This document shows positions 51,188 through 59,794 of a stretch of DNA of 64,000 nt, one piece after another (the first letter of the stretch is position 1; each line of letters opens with the position of its first letter). Source of the stretch: Paenibacillus faecalis (GTDB taxonomy: Bacteria > Bacillota > Bacilli > Paenibacillales > Paenibacillaceae); assembly GCF_900289175.1 (NCBI RefSeq), contig NZ_LT985747.1:2197912-2261911 (forward strand), written 5' to 3'. The notes below the pieces were generated by a model. It saw nothing but the letters and a program-made list of their open reading frames with translations. It was not told where the DNA came from and did no database searches. The position numbers and the translations under genes were made by a program.

Positions 51188-52404
51188 TATGTCCCAAGAC
51201 AAATCTAGTACTAGGAGATTCCTTCTCCATAGAGATTCATGAATTAGAACCTGATCAGCAAATTCGAATTGAAGCGATGACACAAGATCACGCAGATCGC
51301 GTCTGGAGGTCATGGGCAACTTGGCAAGCCGATGTGAATGGATACGTTAATATAGCGACTCAGGAGCCTTGTGAAGGATCTTTTCAAGGTGTAGACTCTT
51401 ATGGGCTTGTCTATGGAATGGAACTTTCCGAGCCATCTTACCCGCCGCATTTTTTGGATGATAGACACCAGCAAACAGTCTCTTTTTGTTTCCTTCTGAA
51501 TAATCAAGTCATGCAAGAAACAGACATCACATTCGACTTCTATCAAGCGGCAACGACCCAGATAGAGGTACGAGAAACTTTTGAAGGCAAATTCTTTACC
51601 CCTTTAAATATAGAAGCTACTCTCCCGGCCGTTCTCTTACTGGGAGGATCTGCAGGAGGTTTTCACTGGTCAGAGCAAGCGGCCAGGTATCTGGCCGCTC
51701 AAGGTTATGCGGCATTGGCTGTCGCTTATTTTGATTGGGACGGATCAAATTCGCTGCCTACACAATTAGCGGACATACCGTTGGAGCCGTGTCTTGATGC
51801 TGTTAAATGGCTGGCTAATCATTCCATGGTTGACGGCAAACGCATTGGACTAATCGGGTATTCCAAAGGAGCAGAATTGGCGCTGCTTCTTGCTTCAAAA
51901 TTAGAAGACGTCCCTCTGCAAGCACTGGTTGCACTATCACCCAGCTCGCACATATTTTCGGGATTTTCCATGGAGGAAGGGAGGGACGCCTCTTCATGGA
52001 GCTTCCAAGGCACGCCTGTTCCTTTCCTCCCTTATCCTGAGACGAATCAACCACTCTATGCAGCGAATCTCTATGATCTTCATTGCGAGGCTTTGAAACA
52101 AGCTTCTGAAGATACATGGAAGCAGGCCAGAATTCCTGTAGAGAACATAAGAGCACCTATTTTCGTTGCAGCAGGCGAAAAAGATACGGTCTGGCCATCA
52201 GTTCAGATGGTAGAAACCATTGCAGCCCATGTTTCCTCGAAGCAGAATTTAGAAACTGTAATTCTGCATGAAGCGGGACATGATTTTACGCTTCCGTATT
52301 TGCCGATCATAGTAAGTGACCATGGATTGGTGAAAGAAGAGATTGAAGCGGCTAGACGGAAAACGTGGGAGAGGGTTCAGGAATTTCTGAGGGATAAGGT
52401 ATAG
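51169..52404 (+). CDS. BAAT/acyl-CoA thioester hydrolase family protein
   Basis: 411 residues. An N-terminal beta-sandwich of the acyl-CoA thioester hydrolase/BAAT type (about 1-125) is followed by an alpha/beta-hydrolase domain with nucleophile motif GYSKGAE near residue 235, an acid in AGEKDTVWPS near 342 and a histidine in HEAGHDFTLPY near 366. Family members hydrolyse acyl-CoA or transfer acyl groups. AAAGGAGG precedes ATG 51169. The MerR-driven operon suggests induction by a small xenobiotic or acyl compound that this enzyme may modify. Confidence 0.9.
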   Translation: MRKPKVVCPKTNLVLGDSFSIEIHELEPDQQIRIEAMTQDHADRVWRSWATWQADVNGYVNIATQEPCEGSFQGVDSYGLVYGMELSEPSYPPHFLDDRHQQTVSFCFLLNNQVMQETDITFDFYQAATTQIEVRETFEGKFFTPLNIEATLPAVLLLGGSAGGFHWSEQAARYLAAQGYAALAVAYFDWDGSNSLPTQLADIPLEPCLDAVKWLANHSMVDGKRIGLIGYSKGAELALLLASKLEDVPLQALVALSPSSHIFSGFSMEEGRDASSWSFQGTPVPFLPYPETNQPLYAANLYDLHCEALKQASEDTWKQARIPVENIRAPIFVAAGEKDTVWPSVQMVETIAAHVSSKQNLETVILHEAGHDFTLPYLPIIVSDHGLVKEEIEAARRKTWERVQEFLRDKV

Positions 52405-52507
52405 AAAAGTACGTTTATTTCCCGGCTCAGCATAGCGTGGTTCTCTCCGCATAAATTGAGCCTATAGGGATTCGCGAATGCATTAGCACGGCGAGGAGAT
52501 GGCTGCG

Positions 52508-52830
52508 ATGCAGCAGGGGAAAATGGGATATGCATCCGAGGAGAAGCTGCTCATTGTCAATGCGGATGATTATGGGATGTGCTGTTCTGCCAATGCCGTG
52601 ATCGAACGATTGCTGCGGGAAGAAGCGATTTCCGCATCGGGAAGTTAGATATTGGGATTTATTTAACGTTCACGAGTGAATGACTGGATTATAAGGGGCC
52701 TATCACGCGGAATGATGTGGTCACCTCGCTTTTGGAGGGTGGATTCTACTTCCCAAGTTTGCAGTACGTTTGAACGGAATGCGGCCGAAGAAGATGTGTG
52801 GAAGGAAATATATGCGCAGATTGAGTAGGG
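52508..52830 (+). pseudogene. ChbG/YdjC deacetylase, broken
   Basis: ATG 52508 (GAGGAG upstream) gives KLLIVNADDYGMCCSANAVI, with the metal-binding NADDYG motif of ChbG/HpnK deacetylases, and stops at 52646. Other frames continue KLDIGIYLTFTSE, LDYKGPITRNDVVTSLLEGG and, later, AAEEDVWKEIYAQIE. Several frameshifts and stops; the C-terminal half is missing. Confidence 0.8.
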
Positions 52831-52939
52831 ACATTTCGCCTGATATTTCACCGCATATAATTCCGGCGGAAACCCTCCAAAATCATAAATGGTCTCATAA
52901 ACTTCGTCTGTCGCGAAAATGGTAAGTACTTCGCCAGCC

Positions 52940-53200
52940 ATGAATGCATTGGCCAGAGCAGAACTGCGAGAACGTGCGCTACAAGACCAACTCCAACGGG
53001 CAAGTGCATTGAACATTATCATCAATGCAATTAGCGTTTGGAATACAGTCTATCTCCAGTAAGCGATAGAACACCGAAAAAACATAGAAAGCTTCAGGAA
53101 GAACTACTAAACCACATTTCTCCGCTTGGATGGGAGCATATCAATTTCTTAGGTGGAATACAAATTCAATTTTAGGCAGAATACGTCTCTCAATTCATTA
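52940..53200 (+). pseudogene. Tn3-family transposase C-terminal fragment
   Basis: ALARAELRERALQDQLQRAS then ALNIIINAISVWNTVYLQ and, after frame slips, LQEELLNHISPLGWEHINFL: the conserved end of TnpA of Tn3-family elements. The matching terminal repeat lies 100 bp downstream. Confidence 0.85.
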
Positions 53201-53303
53201 CGACCGCTGAAACAACAGGAAGTTGAATGAACGGTTGGTCCGGCTATGCCCGGACTATTGGGCTTAGAGTAAGAAAAAACGCTAAGTCGGTCACATCCGA
53301 AGG

Positions 53304-53341
53304 CTTAGCGTATATTTTCGTTAAAATGTTGGCGGGACCCC
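53304..53341. mobile_element. 38-bp terminal inverted repeat of a Tn3-family transposon
   Basis: On the minus strand it begins GGGGTCCCGCCAACATTT and ends ATACGCTAAG, exactly 38 bp, like the Tn4430-type ends (GGGG-CCGCCA-CATTT...ACGCTAAG). The transposon body was to the left, where the TnpA fragment is. A separate hairpin ACGCTAAG/CTTAGCGT (53279-53311) overlaps its inner end. Confidence 0.8.
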
Positions 53342-53394
53342 TATTTAGCGAAGTTTGACCAGATTGAGCGAGGTCATATTCCTCAAACAGCTGA

Positions 53395-53745
53395 TACGAC
53401 GAGTTTTATCAGAAGGCTTATGAATTGGGCGTTCATGCTTATTTGTCGAAGCAGTCGACTTACCCGCAAATCATTGGAGCGATTCGCCAAAGCATGATGG
53501 GTCATGTGCTCGTCGCCGAGAAGGTAATCCGTCAGAACAAGCAGGATCAGTTGACCCCAACGGAACGGGAGGTGCTGGTATTGATGGCTAAGGAAAATAC
53601 GAATCAGGAAATTGCCGACGTGCTTGCGATAAGCAAGCGGACGGTAGAGTATCATATCGCATCGATCATTCAGAAGCTGGGCGTGAAGACAAGGGTTGGC
53701 GCGGTGGCCAAAGGCTATGAAAACGGTTTGTTAAGCGGCGGATAG
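53395..53745 (+). pseudogene. NarL/LuxR response regulator, 5' end lost
   Basis: A start-less frame opens YDEFYQKAYELGVHAYLSKQ (end of a receiver domain) and continues to a full LuxR-type helix-turn-helix: LTPTEREVLVLMAKENTNQE, then IADVLAISKRTVEYHIASII. The first two-thirds of the receiver, including the phosphorylation site, are cut off at the Tn3 end 54 bp upstream. A TTG at 53425 could still give a 106-residue DNA-binding protein. Confidence 0.75.
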
Positions 53746-53779
53746 GGAGGGGCATGTACTCATTTCGGAACTTATGTTC

Positions 53780-53971
53780 ACTGCTGCGAGGCAGGACCAA
53801 CTTACGCCGACCGAACTAGAAGTACTGGCGCGAATCTCCGAGGAAAAAATGAATTAGGAAATTGCCCAAGAGCTTTCCATCAGCCAGTGGATGGTTGAGC
53901 ATCATTTTACTTCTATCCATCAGAAACTCGGCGTAAAGTCTCGTGTCGGAGCCGTCGCGAGAGGGTACTAG
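53780..53971 (+). pseudogene. Second, decayed LuxR DNA-binding domain
   Basis: RQDQLTPTELEVLARISEEK, stop, EIAQELSISQWMVEHHFTSI, then HQKLGVKSRVGAVARGY and stop: a degenerate tandem paralog of the domain at 53395-53745. Confidence 0.7.
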
Positions 53972-54041
53972 CTTGGCATACTTGGAAGAATGTAAGTGTG
54001 TTGGGTTTGCGGCAACGAGTGAGTGGTAGGGGGGACTAATT

Positions 54042-54330
54042 ATGGGTTTCCGAAAAAATCGAAGCGGAAGCGAACCCGAAGCAAGCCGAGCCGACGATCG
54101 AAACCGTGGTCATCTAGTGACGGAAGAGAGTGAAATGCGAGCGGAAGACGAAGTTGACTGGCCTGCCTGTGGAAACCGTCACCTATACGCTTGAGACGAA
54201 GAAGGAAGCTCCTGTTCGGAGTGCTTTGGGTCGCTGTAATCGTTGAGAACGGAAGTGCCTCAGGAGTTGAATGTGATTCCGGCGCAAGTGAGCGTGTTCG
54301 AGCATGTACGCCGGGTGCCCTGACCTTAGT
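54042..54330 (+). pseudogene. IS66-family TnpC fragment
   Basis: EKIEAEANPKQAEPTIETV, then LPVETVTYTLETKKEA and, after a frame change, QELNVIPAQVSVFEHVRRV: the N-terminal coil and zinc-finger region of IS66 transposases. Cysteines of the finger are largely lost. Confidence 0.65.
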
Positions 54331-54516
54331 TTAGGACAATGCGTATCCGTCCGTGATATAGAAATGGTTTCAAAGCAAAAGAGCGGGCTGGATCCTTCTC
54401 CCCAACCTGCTCCATATTTCATTGACTCAGTATGCATTAGCTACGTGTTCTACTCAAGCAGCTTCTCGTTTTGCTAGAGGAGACGGCTGTTTTCCTTCAC
54501 CGGAATTCTAGTTCTC

Positions 54517-56565
54517 CTACTCATTGGAAGTGGAACCCGGCAGCGGTAAGCTTGCCGTTCCTAGGCGGTACAGCACCGCCGCCGCTTCCTTGCGCGTCAT
54601 GACCTGCTTGGACCGGTAATCGACGGTGTCGTCCACGGACGGTGTCACTTCCGGACCGTAGAACCCGTTTCCGACGATATTACGCACAGCGTCCGCCGCC
54701 CAATTATCGGTTTCGCCGGTCAGCTTCGCTTCTTTAGGCGGATGGCCAAGTAGCAGCGAGAGCCGCGAAGCCATAACGGCCGCTTCCTGGCGCGTCATCG
54801 GACGGTCCGGTTCGAACAAGCCTTTTTCCGTGCCTGTGACAACCCCCATATCAAACGCCGTTGTGATTTTGCCTGCTTCCGGAAGGTCCGCGGTGTCCTT
54901 GAACGCGGATGGTCCCTTCGCAGGGGTAGCTCCCAGCCAGTTGACGAGCCAGACTGCGAATTCGGCGCGCGTGATCGGCTCGTCCGGCCGGAACGCGCCG
55001 TCCTGCCCAGCTTGAACGACGTCGAGCAAGTGCAAACCGTCAATATATTCGGCATATGGATGGTCCTTGCCGACATCAGCGAACCGCGCGGGTACAGGCA
55101 GCTTCTCCGACCACGCCGCCGGGTTCGTTTTGGAAAATAAGAACCTGATCGTCCCGTCCTTGTTCTCTTGAAACGCTACGGGACTTCCTTGCTCATCCTC
55201 AAAGAGCAGAGGATCGACCTGTTTGAGCGTATGCTTGCCCATCAAGTCTTCCAACACGAGTGTACCCTCCTGCGCCGTAATACGCGTCGTCAAGTAGCTG
55301 ATCCGCAAATCCCGGTATGTGCCTTCAAACCGAGCCAACTGGCTTTTCGCAGGCTGTAAGTACGTCTTCTGCCGTTCGGTCGGATAATACCGGTCCATAA
55401 ACTCCTCGAACAGGCGATTCCGTAAATCGGAGCTACTGTTGTACACGATAAAGCCGCCTACGTTCTGCTCAGGAAGCAGCCACATCCACGAGTTGAATCC
55501 GGGAATGCTGCCCCCTTTTCCAATTACGTACTGGTTATTGAATTTGTGGTGAAGAGCGAACTCGAACCCGTACGTCATCGTCGGCACCTGCGGATGAATC
55601 GCCTTATGCACGCTTTGCATGTCTTTGACGGTTTCTTCGCGGAGAATGCGCGCCTCGCCGAGCTTTCCTCCATTTAGTTGCGCAAGCATGAACTTGGCCA
55701 TGTCGCTTCCCGTCGTCACCATGCTGCCCTGGGGCATATCGGTCGGGATCGTATTGTACGGCGGAATCGGTTGATTTCTTTCGTTGTACCCGGTGGCGAG
55801 ACTCGATTGAATGTCCGTCGGCAAAACAAAATGGCTATCGTTCATACCGAGCGGCTTGAAAATATGGTCGTTCACATATTGGTGAAACGGCTTGCCCGAC
55901 ACTTGCTCGACAATGTAGCCTTGCAGCATCGAGGCGAAATTATCGTATTTGTACACCTCGCCCGGTTTGTGCACGATCGTCGGCATTGTCCTGACGATGT
56001 AATCTTTGAGCGTCGTAACGGCGGTCATGTCTCCCGTGATCATGTCGCCCGGCGGCGGGTCTACGACGTCGAAGCCGGTCGTATGCGTGAGAAGATGCTC
56101 CATCGTCAGCGGCGTGCTGGTTTTGTTTTTCAACTTGACGTCGCCCATGTACTGCTGGACGTCTTGCTTCAGATCGATTTTGCCTTGCTCGACAAGCTGC
56201 ATCACCGCCGTGGCCGCAAATACTTTGGAGACGGAGGCGATGCGAAATACCGTTTTGTCCGGGTCTACCGGTTTCTTGGCCTCGACGTTGGCGTATCCGA
56301 AGCCTTTCTGCAACAGCACTTTGCCGTCCTTGACGACGACGAACAGCGCTCCTGACACCCCCAATGCCTGAATATCGGGGCGTTTGAAAAACGCGTCCGC
56401 AAACACTTCGATGTCCTTCCCGTCCAGCACGGCCGCACTTTCTAGCGGCGCCGCCTTCTCCTGAGGCGCTCCGTCTGCGAATGCCGCAGGCACGGCGGCG
56501 CAAGCGACCGTAACGGCTGCCAAAGCCGAAAGCATAGTTTTTTTCCAAACTGGTGTTGTTATCAT
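54517..56565 (-). CDS. SLH-anchored serine beta-lactamase-like hydrolase
   Basis: 682 residues from ATG 56565 (AAAGGAG 10 bp upstream). Signal peptide (about 1-31, ending AAFA). Class C beta-lactamase/DD-peptidase-like domain: SxxK in ASVSKVFAA, YxN in YKYDNFAS, and GKGGS in place of the usual KTG. A family C-terminal beta domain follows, then three SLH domains (FADVGKDHPYAEYIDGLHLL; FKDTADLPEAGKITTAFDMG; the last near WAADAVRNIVGNG) that fix it to the cell wall. Probably a wall-bound peptidase or esterase. Convergent with decayed DNA; in the G+C-rich block. Confidence 0.93.
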   Translation of the reverse strand: MITTPVWKKTMLSALAAVTVACAAVPAAFADGAPQEKAAPLESAAVLDGKDIEVFADAFFKRPDIQALGVSGALFVVVKDGKVLLQKGFGYANVEAKKPVDPDKTVFRIASVSKVFAATAVMQLVEQGKIDLKQDVQQYMGDVKLKNKTSTPLTMEHLLTHTTGFDVVDPPPGDMITGDMTAVTTLKDYIVRTMPTIVHKPGEVYKYDNFASMLQGYIVEQVSGKPFHQYVNDHIFKPLGMNDSHFVLPTDIQSSLATGYNERNQPIPPYNTIPTDMPQGSMVTTGSDMAKFMLAQLNGGKLGEARILREETVKDMQSVHKAIHPQVPTMTYGFEFALHHKFNNQYVIGKGGSIPGFNSWMWLLPEQNVGGFIVYNSSSDLRNRLFEEFMDRYYPTERQKTYLQPAKSQLARFEGTYRDLRISYLTTRITAQEGTLVLEDLMGKHTLKQVDPLLFEDEQGSPVAFQENKDGTIRFLFSKTNPAAWSEKLPVPARFADVGKDHPYAEYIDGLHLLDVVQAGQDGAFRPDEPITRAEFAVWLVNWLGATPAKGPSAFKDTADLPEAGKITTAFDMGVVTGTEKGLFEPDRPMTRQEAAVMASRLSLLLGHPPKEAKLTGETDNWAADAVRNIVGNGFYGPEVTPSVDDTVDYRSKQVMTRKEAAAVLYRLGTASLPLPGSTSNE

Positions 56566-56604
56566 GTACAAGTTTCTCCTTTCGTCCTCCTATCCGTTCC
56601 GGGT

Positions 56605-58908
56605 TTAATATGCCGACCCGGTTTGGGAGTCGTTTGCCGCGGATTCGCTGCGGATGCCGATGTCGCGGATCAGAACCATTCCTTTTTCCGTTTTGTCGAA
56701 TATAAAGCTGATTTCGCTTAGCCGCTCCGGCTGAAATTTTGGGTTCGCTTTTTGGAAGTCGGCGAGCCGGAAGGTGAAGTTTTGGAATACAGGTTCTTTC
56801 GTCGGCAGCGACCAACTGAATGGCCATTTGACGATATTGCTTTCGAACATCGGCAGCAAGCTCGCGACAGAGCTTAACGGCAGCGCCGCGATGTTGCCGT
56901 TTGCGTCAACGGCCCGCACGGTCAAGTCGACGAGTGCGTCCTTTGCGTCAGCTGATTCCTTTTTATCATCCTTGTCGGCCATCGAAAACACGATTGAGCT
57001 GTTTGTCTGCGTGCCGATCCCAACGCCGCCATCCGGCAATGATACCCTGTAAGCCGGAACGCCGGGTTTCGCTTCGCGATCCCAGCCGAGACGAACGGCG
57101 CTGTATTGGACCGTCGCATATTTCATCTCGACCTTGCCTTCCTTCCACTCTGTCAGATGTTCCCCGGAAAGCCGTCCGCCAACCAACGTCGTTGTGTTCA
57201 AGTCTATATCTTCGTCAAAGCTGCTGATCACCTTCGTATGCGAGTCCATATAATCGCCGATGAACATCGTATCCGGCAGCCAATCCCGGGCATAGCCGAG
57301 GTCCTGGAATACGGCGCGGTATTCGCGTTTCCCCTTTAAAGTCGAATCGAGGAACGACGAAACAAGCACTTTGGCTGCTTGCAGCTGATCCTCCTGCGGA
57401 ATGAGCTGGGCCGTGTTATACAGCCTGTTGCCGAGTCCGGCGCCGTCGTACCGCCCCCAAACCGTGTTGAATTGTCCGTGGTTCGCCCCGTATATATATA
57501 CGGCCGCTTTAAAATAATCGCCGTCCGAAAAACCGATCCGGCTGTATTGGCTGGCCCCGTCGAACGAGATGACATCCATGTCGTGCGAGCCTTGCAGGGC
57601 CAAATAGTTCAAATCGTTCAGCACTGTCGGTTTCCCAGTCGGCTTGTAATACCCATCCGTGCCGGCAAGCGAAATGACGGAACGGATGCCGAAATTATAG
57701 TCGAATTTGATGTTGCCGTCTTCGGGGTAAGCCTGCAGCTTGTTGTACGCCGCCGCCACCGATATCGCTTCGCCGCCGCGTGAATGTCCGATGAGCGCGA
57801 CCCGGCTCAAGTCCGCTTTGCCGTAAAACGGGTTGCCCATCGTAGCGTTCCATTTTTTCCATGCCTTCAAATGCTCAAGGATGAGCCAACCGCGCGCCGG
57901 ATTTTCCTTTTCCAGCACATTGATTATAAACAAGTCATCATACGGCGACGTATTGAGGAAATTTTCGTCGATCGATACAAAAATGTATCCGCGGCTGGCC
58001 AGCAACCGGCCAAGATATTCATAACCAGGATCCGAATATTCGGTTGCGAGATGGTTGCCGTGTACGGCAACGACGATCGGAAACGAACCTGCTCCGTCGG
58101 GATACCAAACCAACCCGTTCAGCGGCATCGCTTCTGGCCCAAAGCCAAACGTATTCGTACGGAGCGACGACCATTTCGCGACAAAAGCGGATCCGTCCAC
58201 CGGCTTCGTCACAAGCGAGCCTTCCGCATTAAACTGTTTGCGGTAGCTGTTTGCGCTTCCGTACGTTAACGTTTTCACTTTATACGGTCCCGGCTCTGTC
58301 GGATTTGCCATCGTTGTCTTGTAGCGTTCCACTGGCTTTAGCGCCTGCAGCCGGAACGGCTTGACCAAATCCGCGTTGCCGTTGTCCAGCAGCCAATACC
58401 CGCCGGCAACAACAAATCCGAACGTGAAAACCGCTAAAACGCTGGCCGTCACTTTCGAAAACTTCTTTGCCTCCCGGTACGCTCCGTTCATCCACCGGGC
58501 GATAAGCGCGCCTAGCAAAGAAACGGCAGCAATAACCGACAGTGTGATGATAAACATAAGCTGCATCGGGCCGATAAAGCTGATGAACAGCAGGCAGAAC
58601 GAAACAAGCGCCAGCCAAACGTAACGCGAAGGCATTCGTTTTGCCCAATGCAGCAGCCCAGCGGCGATGCCGGCGATCAGGACGATTGCCAGCAGGGATA
58701 TGGCGGTTCCCGTAACATAATCCAGTGCGCCGCGCGACCCGATCAGATGGTAGGCCTGAACGAGATAAATGCAACCGGCCGCGGCGACTAGCGCGATGAA
58801 AGCCCCTTTCCAGCCCGATGTGAGCGGAGCAATCCGCTTGAACGGGGCCAGAAGGCGGGCGAACCGTTTTGTGGACGGTTTCTTTGGGGTCAACTCTGTT
58901 TGTGCCAT
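56605..58908 (-). CDS. Multi-helix membrane protein with alpha/beta-hydrolase domain
   Basis: 767 residues from ATG 58908 (AAGAGG upstream); the longer frame starting at 58950 is poorly supported. Four to five membrane helices fill residues 30-195 (WKGAFIALVAAAGCIYLV, AISLLAIVLIAGIAAGLLHW and others). The outside part is an alpha/beta hydrolase with VVAVHGNHLATEY (oxyanion side), nucleophile GHSRGGE and histidine in YIYGANHGQFN, then a beta-rich C-terminus. Lipase/dienelactone-hydrolase-like. Upstream of the SLH hydrolase by 39 bp, so co-transcribed; divergent from a two-component system that may control both. Confidence 0.85.
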   Translation of the reverse strand: MAQTELTPKKPSTKRFARLLAPFKRIAPLTSGWKGAFIALVAAAGCIYLVQAYHLIGSRGALDYVTGTAISLLAIVLIAGIAAGLLHWAKRMPSRYVWLALVSFCLLFISFIGPMQLMFIITLSVIAAVSLLGALIARWMNGAYREAKKFSKVTASVLAVFTFGFVVAGGYWLLDNGNADLVKPFRLQALKPVERYKTTMANPTEPGPYKVKTLTYGSANSYRKQFNAEGSLVTKPVDGSAFVAKWSSLRTNTFGFGPEAMPLNGLVWYPDGAGSFPIVVAVHGNHLATEYSDPGYEYLGRLLASRGYIFVSIDENFLNTSPYDDLFIINVLEKENPARGWLILEHLKAWKKWNATMGNPFYGKADLSRVALIGHSRGGEAISVAAAYNKLQAYPEDGNIKFDYNFGIRSVISLAGTDGYYKPTGKPTVLNDLNYLALQGSHDMDVISFDGASQYSRIGFSDGDYFKAAVYIYGANHGQFNTVWGRYDGAGLGNRLYNTAQLIPQEDQLQAAKVLVSSFLDSTLKGKREYRAVFQDLGYARDWLPDTMFIGDYMDSHTKVISSFDEDIDLNTTTLVGGRLSGEHLTEWKEGKVEMKYATVQYSAVRLGWDREAKPGVPAYRVSLPDGGVGIGTQTNSSIVFSMADKDDKKESADAKDALVDLTVRAVDANGNIAALPLSSVASLLPMFESNIVKWPFSWSLPTKEPVFQNFTFRLADFQKANPKFQPERLSEISFIFDKTEKGMVLIRDIGIRSESAANDSQTGSAY

Positions 58909-59065
58909 ATGACAACCTCTTTTCGTCAAAAATTGTGTCTCATCAGACATTGCCCATTATAGGGTCCGTTTCTTTCCCCCGACTTTCAGTTTTCTTAAAA
59001 TAACCTTACAACGCAGGAATTCGCTCGTGTGGCGCGAACAATACGAATGACGAGGAGGTGGGACG

Positions 59066-59794
59066 ATGCGCAAAACGATTTTGCTTGTCGACGACGAACC
59101 GGATATTGTCGGTTTGCTTAAACTGTTTCTGGAAAAAGAATTTGACGTGCTCGAGGCGCACGACGGCCAAGCGGCGGTTGAGCTGTTCTCGCGGCATTCG
59201 GTTGATTTGGCTGTAATCGATATTATGATGCCGAATCTCGACGGCTTTCAACTGCTGCAGTGGATACGAAGGCACTCGAAGGTCCCGGTGATCGTCGTGT
59301 CGGCGAAAAATCAGGAGACGGACAAAATCGCCGGGCTTGGGCTTGGCGCCGACGATTTCATCACGAAGCCGTTCAGCCCGCTGGAGGTCGTGGCGCGCAT
59401 TCAAGCGCAGCTGCGCAGAACGTACGAGTTTAACGACCTCGCGTCGTCGCGGATGGAACCGGGCGCTGATTCGGCCGAAACGCGGCTCGGCGATCTGACG
59501 CTGGACCACGAAGCGTGCCTCTTGTACAAACGAGGGGAGCCGATAGTGCTCAGCGCGATCGAATATAAGCTGCTCAAGCTGTTCATGAGCAAACCGGGCC
59601 GCATTTATACGAAAAAACAAATTTTCGAAAACGTTTGGTCCGACCCCTACATCGCCGACGACAATACGATTATGGTGCAAATTAGCCGGTTGCGTGATAA
59701 AATCGAGGATTCGCCGCGCGAGCCGTTTTATGTGAGAACGGTGCGGGGCCTTGGATACCGGTTTGCCAAAAAGGATGAGCTCCATGCGCCGTAA
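59066..59794 (+). CDS. OmpR-family response regulator (VanR-like)
   Basis: 242 residues: receiver with VDDEPD (8-13), phosphorylated D52 in VIDIMMPN and lysine in ITKPFSP, followed by a winged helix ending RTVRGLGYRFAKK. AGGAGGTGG lies 8 bp before the ATG. Divergent from the hydrolase pair with a 157-bp gap, and overlapping the kinase gene. Confidence 0.94.
   Translation: MRKTILLVDDEPDIVGLLKLFLEKEFDVLEAHDGQAAVELFSRHSVDLAVIDIMMPNLDGFQLLQWIRRHSKVPVIVVSAKNQETDKIAGLGLGADDFITKPFSPLEVVARIQAQLRRTYEFNDLASSRMEPGADSAETRLGDLTLDHEACLLYKRGEPIVLSAIEYKLLKLFMSKPGRIYTKKQIFENVWSDPYIADDNTIMVQISRLRDKIEDSPREPFYVRTVRGLGYRFAKKDELHAP

Noticed and set aside
55678..56355. 225-codon plus-strand frame opposite the SLH hydrolase
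   Set aside because: Arginine/histidine-rich antisense shadow in G+C-rich DNA; the minus-strand frame has clear catalytic and SLH motifs.
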